The notes under the pieces are model-generated. The model was given only the letters and a program-made list of their open reading frames with translations. It was not told the DNA's origin and made no database searches. Positions 15,525 to 23,889 of a stretch of DNA of 64,000 bases are shown here, in pieces. The stretch is from contig JAAEZD010000002.1 of assembly GCA_018223035.1 (NCBI GenBank), forward strand, positions 124,001-188,000, read 5' to 3'. The position numbers and the translations under genes are program-made. Each line of letters starts with the position of its first letter. Positions within the stretch are counted from its first letter, which is position 1. The DNA comes from Heliomarina sp018223035 (GTDB lineage Bacteria; Pseudomonadota; Alphaproteobacteria; Rhodobacterales; Rhodobacteraceae).

Positions 15525-16073
15525 TCATTTAAGCTTTGACAGCTTGCTGTTCAGCTCTGCCAACTGCCGCTTGATATCGTCGAGATCCTCCCCACCCTCT
15601 TCCTCGCCGGCTTCTTTCTCTGGCCCGCTGCTGCCGGACCAGGCGCCTGTCATCGCCTTGAGAAATGCTTCCTGCTGCGCCTGCAAAGCTTCGAACCCGG
15701 GCATCTTGGCAATGGGGTTCATGGCGGTCATATTTTTCATCATCTTCGTCTGGCTCTCGCGGAGCATGTCAAAAGACGATTGCAGGAATTGCGGCATCAT
15801 CCCACCGCCCGGCACCATGTAGCTGCGGACAAGATCGTTGAGCACGCCAACCGGAAGGACATTCTCGCCGCGGCTTTCATGCTCGGCGATGATCTGCAAA
15901 AGGTACTGCCGCGTCAGGTCATCCCCGGACTTCAGGTCGATGATCTGAACTTCCCGTCCGCTGCGGATGAATCCAGCGATATCTTCAAGCGTTACGTAAT
16001 CGCTGGTCTCGGTATTATAGAGCCTTCGACTGGCATATCGTTTGATCAGCAGGGGTTTGTTATCGTCTGCCAT
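15525..16073 (-). CDS. phaR: PHA synthesis repressor PhaR
   Basis: A 182-residue regulator of polyhydroxyalkanoate storage. The N-terminal PHB-accumulation DNA-binding domain is unmistakable: LIKRYASRRLYNTETSDYV near residue 8, VTLEDIAGFIRSG and LLQIIAEHES. The C-terminal half is helical with an acidic, Lys-ended tail (about 145-182). In Paracoccus, PhaR represses phaP and itself and binds nascent PHB granules to release repression. Start 16073 (MADDNKP) is chosen over an upstream in-frame codon at 16103. It is the last gene of the minus-strand set phaC-phaP-phaR but is separated from phaP by a strong terminator, so it has its own promoter. Confidence 0.93.
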   Translation of the reverse strand: MADDNKPLLIKRYASRRLYNTETSDYVTLEDIAGFIRSGREVQIIDLKSGDDLTRQYLLQIIAEHESRGENVLPVGVLNDLVRSYMVPGGGMMPQFLQSSFDMLRESQTKMMKNMTAMNPIAKMPGFEALQAQQEAFLKAMTGAWSGSSGPEKEAGEEEGGEDLDDIKRQLAELNSKLSKLK

Positions 16074-16123
16074 TTTTCCACTCCCGGCGTGATGCCTTGG
16101 CAAAGCCTATGCGAGCAAAAAAC

Positions 16124-16156
16124 AAAAAGAAAGGGCAGGTCTTAAGACCTGCCCTT
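16124..16156 (-). terminator. Rho-independent terminator of phaP
   Basis: A perfect 26-base palindrome, 13-bp arms from 16131 to 16156 (arm AAGGGCAGGTCTT), followed on the minus strand by a T-rich tract (TTTCTTTTTGTTTTTT). It ends phaP transcription before phaR. Confidence 0.92.
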
Positions 16157-16197
16157 GCGATTACACCATTTGGGGGAACGGTGTGGCTTTCGCGATA

Positions 16198-16647
16198 TTA
16201 CTTCGACGTTGCGGCCTTTTTGGCGGCAGAGGTCACGTCGTTCGTCGCTTTCTTGACAGCGGCGGTGGCGTCTTCGGTCATGTCCTTGCCAGCAGCCATC
16301 ATCAGTTCGACAGTGTCCATCTGGACCTTCTTCGCGATTTCAGCAAAAGCAGCCATGTTTTCGGCAGCGCTTTCAGCCGAAGCCGAAGCGAAGTCGGACA
16401 TCGCCTTTGCATAGTCGGCAGGCTCGGTTTTCGCCTTGGACATGTCGGCCAGCTTGGTCAGCGTGTCCTTGGTCCACTTGTTCGAAATCTCGGCCGACTT
16501 TTCAGCCGCTTCGAGAGCAACGCCCGACAGCTTTTCGTTCAGCGTGGCGGTGGTCTTGAATGCGTCTTCGAACGCAGCGGTATCGACAGGGAATGCCCCC
16601 ATCATGTCTTTCATTACGGTTGTGAAATCTTGGGTCTTAGCAGCCAT
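16198..16647 (-). CDS. phaP: Phasin, PHA granule-associated protein
   Basis: A 149-residue all-helical, Ala/Lys/Glu-rich protein with the phasin pattern: FTTVMKDMMGAFPVDTAAFE at the N terminus, then long amphipathic helices (ATLNEKLSGVALEAAEKSAEIS) and a lysine/alanine tail. Phasins coat PHB granules in the cytoplasm and set their number and size. It lies between phaR and phaC on the same strand; two CTGC-N3-GCAG sites sit 82-120 bases upstream of its start, as expected for PhaR repression. A very strong terminator follows. Confidence 0.92.
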   Translation of the reverse strand: MAAKTQDFTTVMKDMMGAFPVDTAAFEDAFKTTATLNEKLSGVALEAAEKSAEISNKWTKDTLTKLADMSKAKTEPADYAKAMSDFASASAESAAENMAAFAEIAKKVQMDTVELMMAAGKDMTEDATAAVKKATNDVTSAAKKAATSK

Positions 16648-16728
16648 TTCTAAATTCCTTTATTCGCCTTGCGGTTGAACTCGCGGGGTACGTCCCGCAT
16701 GATCCTCGTATGCCAGGGAATATACATG

Positions 16729-16767
16729 CTGCATCGCAGCATTTCAAGAGTTTTCGCTGCAATGCAG
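16729..16767. promoter_or_regulatory. Two PhaR-type operators upstream of phaP
   Basis: CTGCATCGCAG (16729-16739) and CTGCAATGCAG (16757-16767) both fit CTGC-N3-GCAG, the PhaR target described in Paracoccus denitrificans (from memory of the literature). They are 28 bases apart, centre to centre, close to three helical turns. They lie in the phaP-phaC gap and should control phaP. Confidence 0.8.
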
Positions 16768-16788
16768 CAAAAATCCTTTTGTTCGAAA

Positions 16789-18594
16789 TCAACGACTTGC
16801 CTTAGTAGTTACGTAAGTACCGGGTGCATCGGCCAGTGATGAGTGCTCCGAATCCCCGGGTGTGCGTGCGGCGATCTGCTTGCCAGAACGCTTGCGAAGC
16901 CAACCTTCCCAGTTCGGCCACCACGATCCTTCATGAAATTCGGCGCCTGCCTGCCAGTCTTCCGCTGAAAGGCTCAGGTCGTCATTCAGGTAATGGCCGT
17001 ATTTCTTCTTGCTCGGCGGGTTCACAATGCCCGCGATGTGGCCTGACTGGGTCAGGATAAAGGTCCGATCCTTGGCGCCCATTTTCTGCACGCCGCGATA
17101 GCAGTCCTTCCACGCGGCGATATGGTCCGTCTCGCAGGCGATCGAGCACAGCGGCACGTTCACCTCTTCCAGCTTCAGCTTGTGCCCCAGCAAATCGAAC
17201 CCGTCCTGCGCGAACTCATTGCGTTGGCAAAGCCCGCGGAGATATTGCATCGCCATCTTTCGCGGCAGGTTCGACCCATCGCCGTTCCAGTATAACAGGT
17301 CAAAGGCCGGAGGCGTCTCGCCCATCATGTAGCTGCGAATGGCCGGCGAATAGACAAGATCGTTGGACCGCAAGTAGCTAAAGGTGCGGGCCATGATGTA
17401 AGACCGCAGGAAGCCCTGCTTTTCGACCTCGGCCTCGATCCCGTCGATGAAATCATCAGACAGGAATGGCGTGAACTCACCCTGTTCGGCGAAATCCGTC
17501 AGCGCCGTAAAGAAGGTTGCGGACTTTATCGATTTGTCGCCGCGCTGTTTCATGAGCGACAGCACAAGCGCCAGGGTCGTGCCCGCGATGCAATAACCAA
17601 TGGCGTTGATCTGCTGCACCTTGGTGATCGCCTTGATCTCGCGGATCGCCGCGAAATATCCGTCCTCGATGTAATCTTCCATTCCCACCTCGGCATAGGC
17701 GGCATCCGGGTTCACCCAGCTCACCACAAAGAGGGTGTATCCCTGGTTCGTGATCCACTTGATAAGGCTGTTTTGTTCTTTGAGGTCGAGAATATAGAAT
17801 TTATTGATCCAGGGTGGGAAGATTACCAGAGGCGTCTGAAACACCTTCTCGGTTGTCGGTTCGTACTGGATCAGTTCCATCATCCGGTTGCGGTAGACGA
17901 CCTTGCCGGGAGACGTCGCGATGTTCCCGCCCAGCTCAAAAGCCTTTTCGTCCACGAGCCGGACAACCAGTTCGCCATTGTTCGCCTCCAGATCCGATAC
18001 GAGGTTTTCAAGCCCGTCGACCAGCGACTGCCCCTCGGTTTCCAACGCCTTTTCAAGCGCGTCCGGGTTTGTCCCCAGAAAGTTCGTCGGTGCGAGCATA
18101 TCGACGATCTGGCGCGAAAAATACTTCAGCCTACGCTTTTCCTTTTCATCCATATCCTCGACCGAGTCGACGGCTTCCTGAATCGCATCCGCGTTAATCA
18201 GGTACTGTTGCTTGATGAAATTGAAATAGGGGTGCGAATCCCAAAGCGGGTTTGCAAAGCGGCGATCCTTGGGGCCGGGATCGGCCGGCGCCTCGAACTT
18301 GCCGCGTGCAAGCGCTTGCTGAGCCTCGGCGAAATGCGTGACGGTCTTGCCCCAATAGGCGACCTGCTGTTCGATGATCCGCGCCGGATTCTGCAGCGAT
18401 TCCGCCCAATAAGCCGTTGCTGCATTTGCAAACAATTCCTGGCTTGGAGCATCCAATGCGGGGTTGTGGGATGTCTTATGCGCCATCACGTCCACAAGAC
18501 GCCGCGATAACGCCTCAACTTTTTCCAGATTTTCTTTCATACGCTCAACGTGTTCCACGGAAGGGACGTTGCTACCTTTGTCCATAGTTGTCAT
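16789..18594 (-). CDS. phaC: Class I poly(3-hydroxyalkanoate) synthase
   Basis: A 601-residue polymerase of (R)-3-hydroxyacyl-CoA. The alpha/beta-hydrolase core has the synthase box GYCIAG with nucleophile Cys335, catalytic Asp490 in CETDHIAAW and His519 in SGHIAGIVNPP. The N-terminal 200 residues are the class I specific helical domain. The length is in the class I range and no PhaE subunit is present, so it should work alone, making short-chain PHB on granules. The intergenic space with divergent phaZ contains one PhaR-type site. MTTMDKG gives two possible starts nine bases apart; the first is used. Confidence 0.95.
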   Translation of the reverse strand: MTTMDKGSNVPSVEHVERMKENLEKVEALSRRLVDVMAHKTSHNPALDAPSQELFANAATAYWAESLQNPARIIEQQVAYWGKTVTHFAEAQQALARGKFEAPADPGPKDRRFANPLWDSHPYFNFIKQQYLINADAIQEAVDSVEDMDEKEKRRLKYFSRQIVDMLAPTNFLGTNPDALEKALETEGQSLVDGLENLVSDLEANNGELVVRLVDEKAFELGGNIATSPGKVVYRNRMMELIQYEPTTEKVFQTPLVIFPPWINKFYILDLKEQNSLIKWITNQGYTLFVVSWVNPDAAYAEVGMEDYIEDGYFAAIREIKAITKVQQINAIGYCIAGTTLALVLSLMKQRGDKSIKSATFFTALTDFAEQGEFTPFLSDDFIDGIEAEVEKQGFLRSYIMARTFSYLRSNDLVYSPAIRSYMMGETPPAFDLLYWNGDGSNLPRKMAMQYLRGLCQRNEFAQDGFDLLGHKLKLEEVNVPLCSIACETDHIAAWKDCYRGVQKMGAKDRTFILTQSGHIAGIVNPPSKKKYGHYLNDDLSLSAEDWQAGAEFHEGSWWPNWEGWLRKRSGKQIAARTPGDSEHSSLADAPGTYVTTKASR

Positions 18595-18617
18595 TTTAAC
18601 TTTCCCCCCCTATCATG

Positions 18618-18628
18618 CTGCTATGCAG
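18618..18628. promoter_or_regulatory. PhaR-type operator between phaC and phaZ
   Basis: CTGCTATGCAG fits CTGC-N3-GCAG, like the two sites before phaP. It lies 24 bases upstream of phaC (minus strand) and 78 bases upstream of phaZ (plus strand), so it may control either or both divergent genes. Confidence 0.72.
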
Positions 18629-18705
18629 AATACCGTCGCCGCGTTCGGGAGGCACAAGCGACGCAACATCCGCCACGCCGGTGCCTTTGATGCAGGAGAC
18701 CCGAT

Positions 18706-19980
18706 ATGCGATCTATGTTTACCTACGACTTGATGGAAACGATGCGGAATACCAACCAGTGGATGGGTGCTTCCGCAAAGGCCGTCGCGTCCTACCCGAT
18801 GTTTGCCATGTTGCCGAACCCCGCGTTGCGCTGGTTCGAAGCCTGGGGCGAGGTCACCGAACGTTCCTTTGAACGAATGGTGGTCAAGCCTGATTGGGGC
18901 ATTCACAGTGTCACCTGCGATGACGGTCGGGATCATCTGGTCGAAATTGAGACCGTGATCGAAAGGCCGTTTGGCGACCTGATTCATTTTAACGTCTCCG
19001 GGCGTGAACCCAGCTCTCGCAAGGTATTGCTTGTTGCCCCGATGTCGGGACACTACGCTACTCTTCTCCGCTCCACTGTGCAAAGTCTGCTGGGCGATGT
19101 CGACCTTTATGTGACGGATTGGCACAACGCGCGCGACATTCCGGTCAGCGCAGGCAAGTTCGACATCGAGGATTATACCCTCTACCTCGTTGACTTCATG
19201 AGAGAACTTGGACCTGACACCAATGTGATCGCGGTCTGCCAGCCAGCGCCGCTCACCCTCGCCGCAACTGCCTACCTGGCCGAACAGGACCCCGAAGCAC
19301 AGCCCCGTTCGCTGACCCTGATTGGCGGGCCCATCGACCCCGAAGCCACCCCCACCGAGGTCACCGATTTCGGCGCGCGTGTCACCATGGGTCAGCTGGA
19401 GCAGGCCATGATCCAGCGGGTCGGCTTCAAGTACCCGGGTGTAGGACGGCTGGTCTATCCCGGCCTCCTGCAGCTTTCGTCCTTCATGGCCATGAACGCG
19501 GAACGCCACGCCGATGCCTTCAAGGAACAAATCTCTCGGGTCGCACATGGAAGCGCGTCGGACCACGATGCCCACAACCGCTTTTACGACGAATACCTAG
19601 CCGTGATGGACATGACGGCCGAATTCTACCTCTCTACGGTTGAACGGATCTTCAAGAACAACGAGATCGCGAAGAACCAATTCGTGGTAGACGGGCATAT
19701 GGTCGATATTGGCAAGATCACAAGCGTCGCCGTCAAAACAGTCGAAGGCGCGAATGACGACATCTCGGCCCCTGGCCAGTGTGTTGCCGCTCTCGATCTC
19801 TGCACCGGCCTGCCGGATTCGAAAAAGGCGAGCCATCTTGAGCCCGGAGCCGGTCACTACGGCATCTTCGCGGGCAAGTCATGGCGTAACAATATTCGTC
19901 CTCTGGTGCTCGAATTCATCGACGCGAACAGCGGAACGACAACCAAAACCCGCAAGGCGGCGAACAAGAACGCCGCCTAA
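18706..19980 (+). CDS. phaZ: Intracellular PHA depolymerase
   Basis: A 424-residue enzyme that mobilises stored PHB. It has the PHB depolymerase C-terminal domain pattern: APMSGHYATLLRSTV, VTDWHNARDIP, VIAVCQPAPLTLAA (with the cysteine nucleophile used by intracellular depolymerases instead of a serine lipase box), LIGGPIDP, and C-terminal HLEPGAGHYGIFAGKSWRN holding the catalytic histidine. No signal peptide, so it works on native intracellular granules. It is divergent from phaC with a shared PhaR-type site. The last 15 residues are Lys/Thr/Ala rich and may help granule binding. Confidence 0.94.
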   Translation: MRSMFTYDLMETMRNTNQWMGASAKAVASYPMFAMLPNPALRWFEAWGEVTERSFERMVVKPDWGIHSVTCDDGRDHLVEIETVIERPFGDLIHFNVSGREPSSRKVLLVAPMSGHYATLLRSTVQSLLGDVDLYVTDWHNARDIPVSAGKFDIEDYTLYLVDFMRELGPDTNVIAVCQPAPLTLAATAYLAEQDPEAQPRSLTLIGGPIDPEATPTEVTDFGARVTMGQLEQAMIQRVGFKYPGVGRLVYPGLLQLSSFMAMNAERHADAFKEQISRVAHGSASDHDAHNRFYDEYLAVMDMTAEFYLSTVERIFKNNEIAKNQFVVDGHMVDIGKITSVAVKTVEGANDDISAPGQCVAALDLCTGLPDSKKASHLEPGAGHYGIFAGKSWRNNIRPLVLEFIDANSGTTTKTRKAANKNAA

Positions 19981-19994
19981 AACCGGAGCATCGA

Positions 19995-20576
19995 TTGAAA
20001 GACTCATCACCCGCCTGCTTTGAGTGCTCCTGTGGCACCGTTGCGGGCGAGGTTATGCCGGCCTCGCGAAAAGCCGGGACCCATGTTGAATGTTTCTGCG
20101 TCGATTGTCGCGCGGCCCATATCTATCTCGGCCAGCCTGATCCGCACCCGAACGGCGTCCACATATTCCAGATCAGCCCGGAAACGGTGCATTTCACCCA
20201 AGGCACCGAGCATCTGCGCATTCTTCGTCTGGGACCCAAAGGCTTGATGCGCTGGTATGCTGACTGCTGCAAAGCACCGTTGTTCAACACATTGCCGAAA
20301 CCAACGATTCCGTTTGCGGGACTGATCGTAGATCGCCTGCAGGACCCTGCCCGGATTGGAAAGGTCGTGACCCAAAGCTTTCTACCGGGAAAGGACGGGG
20401 CGAGGCGGCACAAGGGCGCATTTACGATGACAATGCAGGTTCTAAATCGCGCCGCCGCCGCCCGAATGTCCGGTAAGTGGCGGGACACCCCGTTTTTCGA
20501 TATCGAGTCCGGCGCGCCAACCGCGCCGATCCACGTTTTAGACAAAAAGGAACGTCAGGCGCTGGTCCGATCATAA
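19995..20576 (+). CDS. GFA-like zinc protein (DUF6151 type)
   Basis: A 193-residue protein starting at TTG 19995, with GGAG six bases before it. Cysteines in FECSCGTV, VECFCVDC and YADCCKAP follow the arrangement of the GFA (glutathione-dependent formaldehyde-activating) beta fold, which binds zinc with sets of cysteines. Real catalytic activity in this branch is unproven. Fourteen bases separate it from phaZ, so it is likely in the same transcript, but a link to PHB metabolism is not established. Cytoplasmic. Confidence 0.78.
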   Translation: MKDSSPACFECSCGTVAGEVMPASRKAGTHVECFCVDCRAAHIYLGQPDPHPNGVHIFQISPETVHFTQGTEHLRILRLGPKGLMRWYADCCKAPLFNTLPKPTIPFAGLIVDRLQDPARIGKVVTQSFLPGKDGARRHKGAFTMTMQVLNRAAAARMSGKWRDTPFFDIESGAPTAPIHVLDKKERQALVRS

Positions 20577-20713
20577 GTCTGCGGATCTTCTTCCCAAAGA
20601 ACTGAACCTCGCAGGCATGCAGCTAATGCAGCGTCTGCGCTCACGTCAAAAATGGCCGCCCGGCATCTATTTCCTCACAGGCGGAACTTTCCAAGTTTCA
20701 CCCGCCCCAGCCT

Positions 20714-22429
20714 CTAAGCGGCAGTTCGGTCGTCGGAATGAATCGATGGGGTGGAGGGTTTCAATACGAAAGCGGAAATGACCTCGGTCAGTTTTCGGGT
20801 GCCGTCCATCATAGATTCACTCGCCGCCGATGTTTCCTCGAACATTGCCGCGTTACGCTGGGTGACATTGTCGAGCTGCGCGATAGCTTCGCTGATGTCG
20901 TTCAACGCGCCCGACTGGCGATCAGCTCCGGCGGCGATATCGATAATCCGCTGAACGATACCATTCACGGCTGACATGACGCTTTCGTTCGCCTTGCCGG
21001 TTTCGCGAACCAGTCCGACACCCTCACCGACCCGGCTGTCACTTGCGTTTATCAGGTTCTTGATTTCCTGCGCCGCATCCGAACTTCGCAGGGCGAGATT
21101 GCGAACTTCCGATGCCACAACCGCGAAGCCTCGACCACTATCGCCCGCACGGGCGGCTTCCACCCCGGCGTTCAGGGCGAGCAGGTTTGTCTGGAAAGCG
21201 ATTTCGTCGATAACGCCGACAATTTTCTGTATTTCTTTCGAGCTTGTTTCGATCTCACCCATCGCCGTCACCGCTCTTTGCACCAGATCACCACTCGCCA
21301 GCACCTGGCGCTTTGTTTCACCCGCTTCGGATTCAGCTTCGCGGGCGGATTTTGCCGTGTCTTTGACGGTTGCCGAGAACCGCGACACGTTCGTGGAAAT
21401 TTCAGCCAGCGTCGCCGCCTGCCGTTCCGTACGATTGGACATATCCTGCGCGGCATTTGCCATTGCCTGCACGTCGGACCCTATGGATTGAGCCGAACTC
21501 TGAACGGTCTCGATCGCCAGACGAAGCGCGTCGACCGCCTGATTGAAATCCTCGCGAAGGTCGTCGTATTGCGGATCAAGCCTGTTCCTGATCTGCGCGT
21601 GCAGATTGCGCTCGCGCAGTAACTTCAGGCTCGAGCGTAAAGTATCCACCACAACGCGCTGCCGGTCCGCTGCTTTCTGCCGGTTCTCTGCCTCTTCCCG
21701 CGTAGCGTCGCGCGCTTCGCGATCGGCCGCCGCTGCCCGTTCCGCTTCGCTCTCCGCCCGTTTCAAAGCCGCTTCGACCTCCGAACGCGAATGCTGGGCC
21801 TGCTTCTTGGCCTCTTCGGCATCGGCCAGCGCGTGTAACGCGTCATCTGTTGATTTCCTGGCTTTTGCATTCGCCTCTTCCAGAGCCTCGTTCTGGGCGC
21901 GCATCGCCCGGTCCATCTGATGCTGTTTGCTCAGGGCATAGATCAGCGCGCCGGTCTCCAGCAAAAGGATGACCGCGTGCATCGCAGTACGGGGAATATT
22001 CTCAGCAATCGTGGCCGAGGGGAAGACCAGCGCTGGCATTAGGAATGTCAGTGTAAGATGGTGCAGCGCGACCAGTGCAGTAGCTGCCAGCACGGCGCGG
22101 ATATCGTTCAGCGAAACGGTGATCGCCAAAAGGGCAAAGTACAGCATATGCGCGTCGATCTGCCATGCATGGCCTGCCATTGCCGCGTTCATAACAACCG
22201 CCTGCCCAAGCAGGGCCTGGGCTGCGCCGATCCTTGCCACGACGGGCGCCCCCCTTTGCATGAGCGTTCCCACGAAGGCAAAGATCGCCGCGGCAGCGCC
22301 GATCCAGAGCACCGGGCTTTGAAGATAGAAAGCGACGCCAATATTGATCGCGGTTCCGACCCAAGCCGCCGCAACGATCATGCGCGCCTCTTTGAGGTTC
22401 CCGGTATCTTCGGCTGGGGTATCTTTCAT
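20714..22429 (-). CDS. Methyl-accepting chemotaxis protein with polytopic membrane sensor
   Basis: A 571-residue transducer. The N-terminal 170 residues hold about five to six hydrophobic segments with short loops and no large periplasmic domain (note ALHHLTLTFLMPALVFP near residue 130). Residues 175-270 are a long Ala/Glu coiled coil; the C-terminal signalling domain contains the hairpin tip IVGVIDEIAFQTNLLALNAG and EAARAGDSGRGFAVVASEVR. It should relay a membrane-associated or internal signal to CheA/CheW. No CheR/CheB-binding pentapeptide is evident at the C terminus (DDRTAA). ATG at 22429 (MKDTPAED) is preferred. A small secreted protein gene ends 1 base before it. Confidence 0.92.
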   Translation of the reverse strand: MKDTPAEDTGNLKEARMIVAAAWVGTAINIGVAFYLQSPVLWIGAAAAIFAFVGTLMQRGAPVVARIGAAQALLGQAVVMNAAMAGHAWQIDAHMLYFALLAITVSLNDIRAVLAATALVALHHLTLTFLMPALVFPSATIAENIPRTAMHAVILLLETGALIYALSKQHQMDRAMRAQNEALEEANAKARKSTDDALHALADAEEAKKQAQHSRSEVEAALKRAESEAERAAAADREARDATREEAENRQKAADRQRVVVDTLRSSLKLLRERNLHAQIRNRLDPQYDDLREDFNQAVDALRLAIETVQSSAQSIGSDVQAMANAAQDMSNRTERQAATLAEISTNVSRFSATVKDTAKSAREAESEAGETKRQVLASGDLVQRAVTAMGEIETSSKEIQKIVGVIDEIAFQTNLLALNAGVEAARAGDSGRGFAVVASEVRNLALRSSDAAQEIKNLINASDSRVGEGVGLVRETGKANESVMSAVNGIVQRIIDIAAGADRQSGALNDISEAIAQLDNVTQRNAAMFEETSAASESMMDGTRKLTEVISAFVLKPSTPSIHSDDRTAA

Positions 22430-22430
22430 T

Positions 22431-22727
22431 TCAAATTCCACAAATAGAAGCAATTAACGAGGCACCGACCACAAGAATGGCCCCTTCGTCGCGCAGACGA
22501 GACCGAAACCCGGGAGTCTCAGACGCGGCCAGAACGCCCAACGGCGCAGACACAGAGCCAAGCAGTCGACCGCCGGCGCGCTGGACGATCTGCTCGGATG
22601 AAGGCCCCCAAGGCAACGAGACGACAAGAACGGGGCTATCACCCCGCGACGGCGCGCCCGCCAGCACGATCACCGGCCCCGTCATCAGCGCCATCACGGG
22701 CAATATCAGAATGGATAAACGCGCCAT
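22431..22727 (-). CDS. Small secreted hypothetical protein in the MCP operon
   Basis: A 98-residue protein with a signal peptide (residues 1-23, MARLSILILPVMALM...VLAGA). The mature part has a VLVVSLPWGPSSEQIVQRAGGRL stretch then GVLAASETPGFRSRL and a hydrophobic Cys-containing end (SLIASICGI). The layout (strand, nucleotide-like loop, helix, strand) is seen in other roseobacter small proteins but no function is known to me. It sits directly upstream of the chemotaxis transducer on the same strand with one base between stop and start, so the two are probably co-expressed and may act together. Confidence 0.65.
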   Translation of the reverse strand: MARLSILILPVMALMTGPVIVLAGAPSRGDSPVLVVSLPWGPSSEQIVQRAGGRLLGSVSAPLGVLAASETPGFRSRLRDEGAILVVGASLIASICGI

Positions 22728-22822
22728 TTACGATCTCTCGGGGTATTCCAGCCCGGAAGATGGTCGCTTAGTATTGTGATCCCGTTAACAGCGACGCAGC
22801 GACAGAGTCACCTCGCGTGCCC

Positions 22823-23449
22823 CTACCGTCGCCCCAGAAAGACTGGAAAATCGGCATATCTATCCCGCCGCACCGATAGAGGCTCATCCGGTTCCGCACC
22901 CGGTTTCAGCAGGCAGCCGCGTGGCGCGATATAGCTGTCTATCCTGCGCCGGGCGACTGGCCGCCAGACGAGGTTGAATGCACAGAGCTTTGGAAAGAAG
23001 AACACCTCGGAATAAGGCAGATGATCATGCAGCCACCAAGCCAGATCGCGCCAGTCCCGTCCCTTTTCATAGCGATCCGCAAACCATGGGATCACGACCG
23101 ACGCACCGGCGATGCGGTTCTCGCCCTCGTCCCGGTCCCAGATGTGGCATTCGATGGGGTTATCGTTGCGAGCGCAATTCAGCCCGTTTTCATTGCCAAA
23201 CCGGTTCACCTCGGGTGAGCGATAGCCCGACCGGATCGCAACACGCCCGAATGTATCCTGCAAAGGGTCCAGCAGCGCCCCACAGAACGCGCGCCCGCAT
23301 TCGATGGCCAGATCGGGCCGCTCTGGCATGTTCTGAAAACCGTGAAAGGCCGCGATTTCGGAATAAAGAAAGTCGCGCATGTAGAAATGTTCGGACAATC
23401 GCACGCGGCCCAAGGTCTCAAGGCTCCACATGGATCCGGGCTTGCGCAT
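22823..23449 (-). CDS. Peptidase M15-like (D-Ala-D-Ala carboxypeptidase fold) protein
   Basis: A 208-residue protein beginning MRKPGSMWSLETLGRVRLSE. The segments FYMRDFLYSEIA, VAIRSGYRSPEVN and ECHIWDRD recall the M15/Hedgehog-type zinc peptidase core, in which Arg-Ser-x-Tyr-Arg-Ser and a His-x-x-x-Asp cluster line the site; here the ligand spacing is changed, so activity is uncertain. No signal peptide is visible, which is odd for a wall-active enzyme. The start overlaps the stop of the VOC gene by 3 bases (ATGA). It ends a three-gene minus-strand operon. Confidence 0.6.
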   Translation of the reverse strand: MRKPGSMWSLETLGRVRLSEHFYMRDFLYSEIAAFHGFQNMPERPDLAIECGRAFCGALLDPLQDTFGRVAIRSGYRSPEVNRFGNENGLNCARNDNPIECHIWDRDEGENRIAGASVVIPWFADRYEKGRDWRDLAWWLHDHLPYSEVFFFPKLCAFNLVWRPVARRRIDSYIAPRGCLLKPGAEPDEPLSVRRDRYADFPVFLGRR

Positions 23450-23889
23450 CAGCTCTTGCCGAAGCCTTCCCAGCGAAATGCGCCATCCTCGGCCAAGGGT
23501 GACAGCGGGTTATGCGCGATTTCCCAGACATGTCCGTCGGGATCGGCAAAATAGGCGATGTATCCGCCCCAAAAGACTTCGCCCGGCGCGCGCAGAATCT
23601 CGGCCCCTGCCGATTTGGCCGTCTCGACCAGAACGTCCACCTCCTCGCGCGAACGGACGTTATGTGCAAGCGTCGCGCCACCGGTTCCCAGACGTTCGAC
23701 CGGAACGCCCATGTCCTCGGCAAGCTTTTCCTGCGGATAAAGCCCGATGCTTTGACCGATGAAGTCGAAAACGACGATACCATCCGGCGTTTCCACTTTT
23801 TCCCACCCGAGGTCGTTATAGAATGCGGCTGCTCTCCCCAAATCCGCCACCCCAAGCGTGATAAGGCTTACCCGCTGTTCCATCTTCAT
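23449..23889 (-). CDS. VOC-family (glyoxalase/bleomycin-resistance fold) protein
   Basis: A 146-residue protein with two beta-alpha-beta-beta-beta modules. The first starts VSLITLGVADLGRAAAFYNDLGW, the second VDVLVETAKSAGAEIL with YFADPDGHVWEIAHNP, where the Glu of VWEI is the usual metal ligand. The substrate is unknown. ATG 23889 overlaps the stop of the alpha/beta hydrolase gene by 4 bases (ATGA), and its own stop overlaps the next gene, so three genes are translationally coupled. Cytoplasmic. Confidence 0.85.
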   Translation of the reverse strand: MKMEQRVSLITLGVADLGRAAAFYNDLGWEKVETPDGIVVFDFIGQSIGLYPQEKLAEDMGVPVERLGTGGATLAHNVRSREEVDVLVETAKSAGAEILRAPGEVFWGGYIAYFADPDGHVWEIAHNPLSPLAEDGAFRWEGFGKS

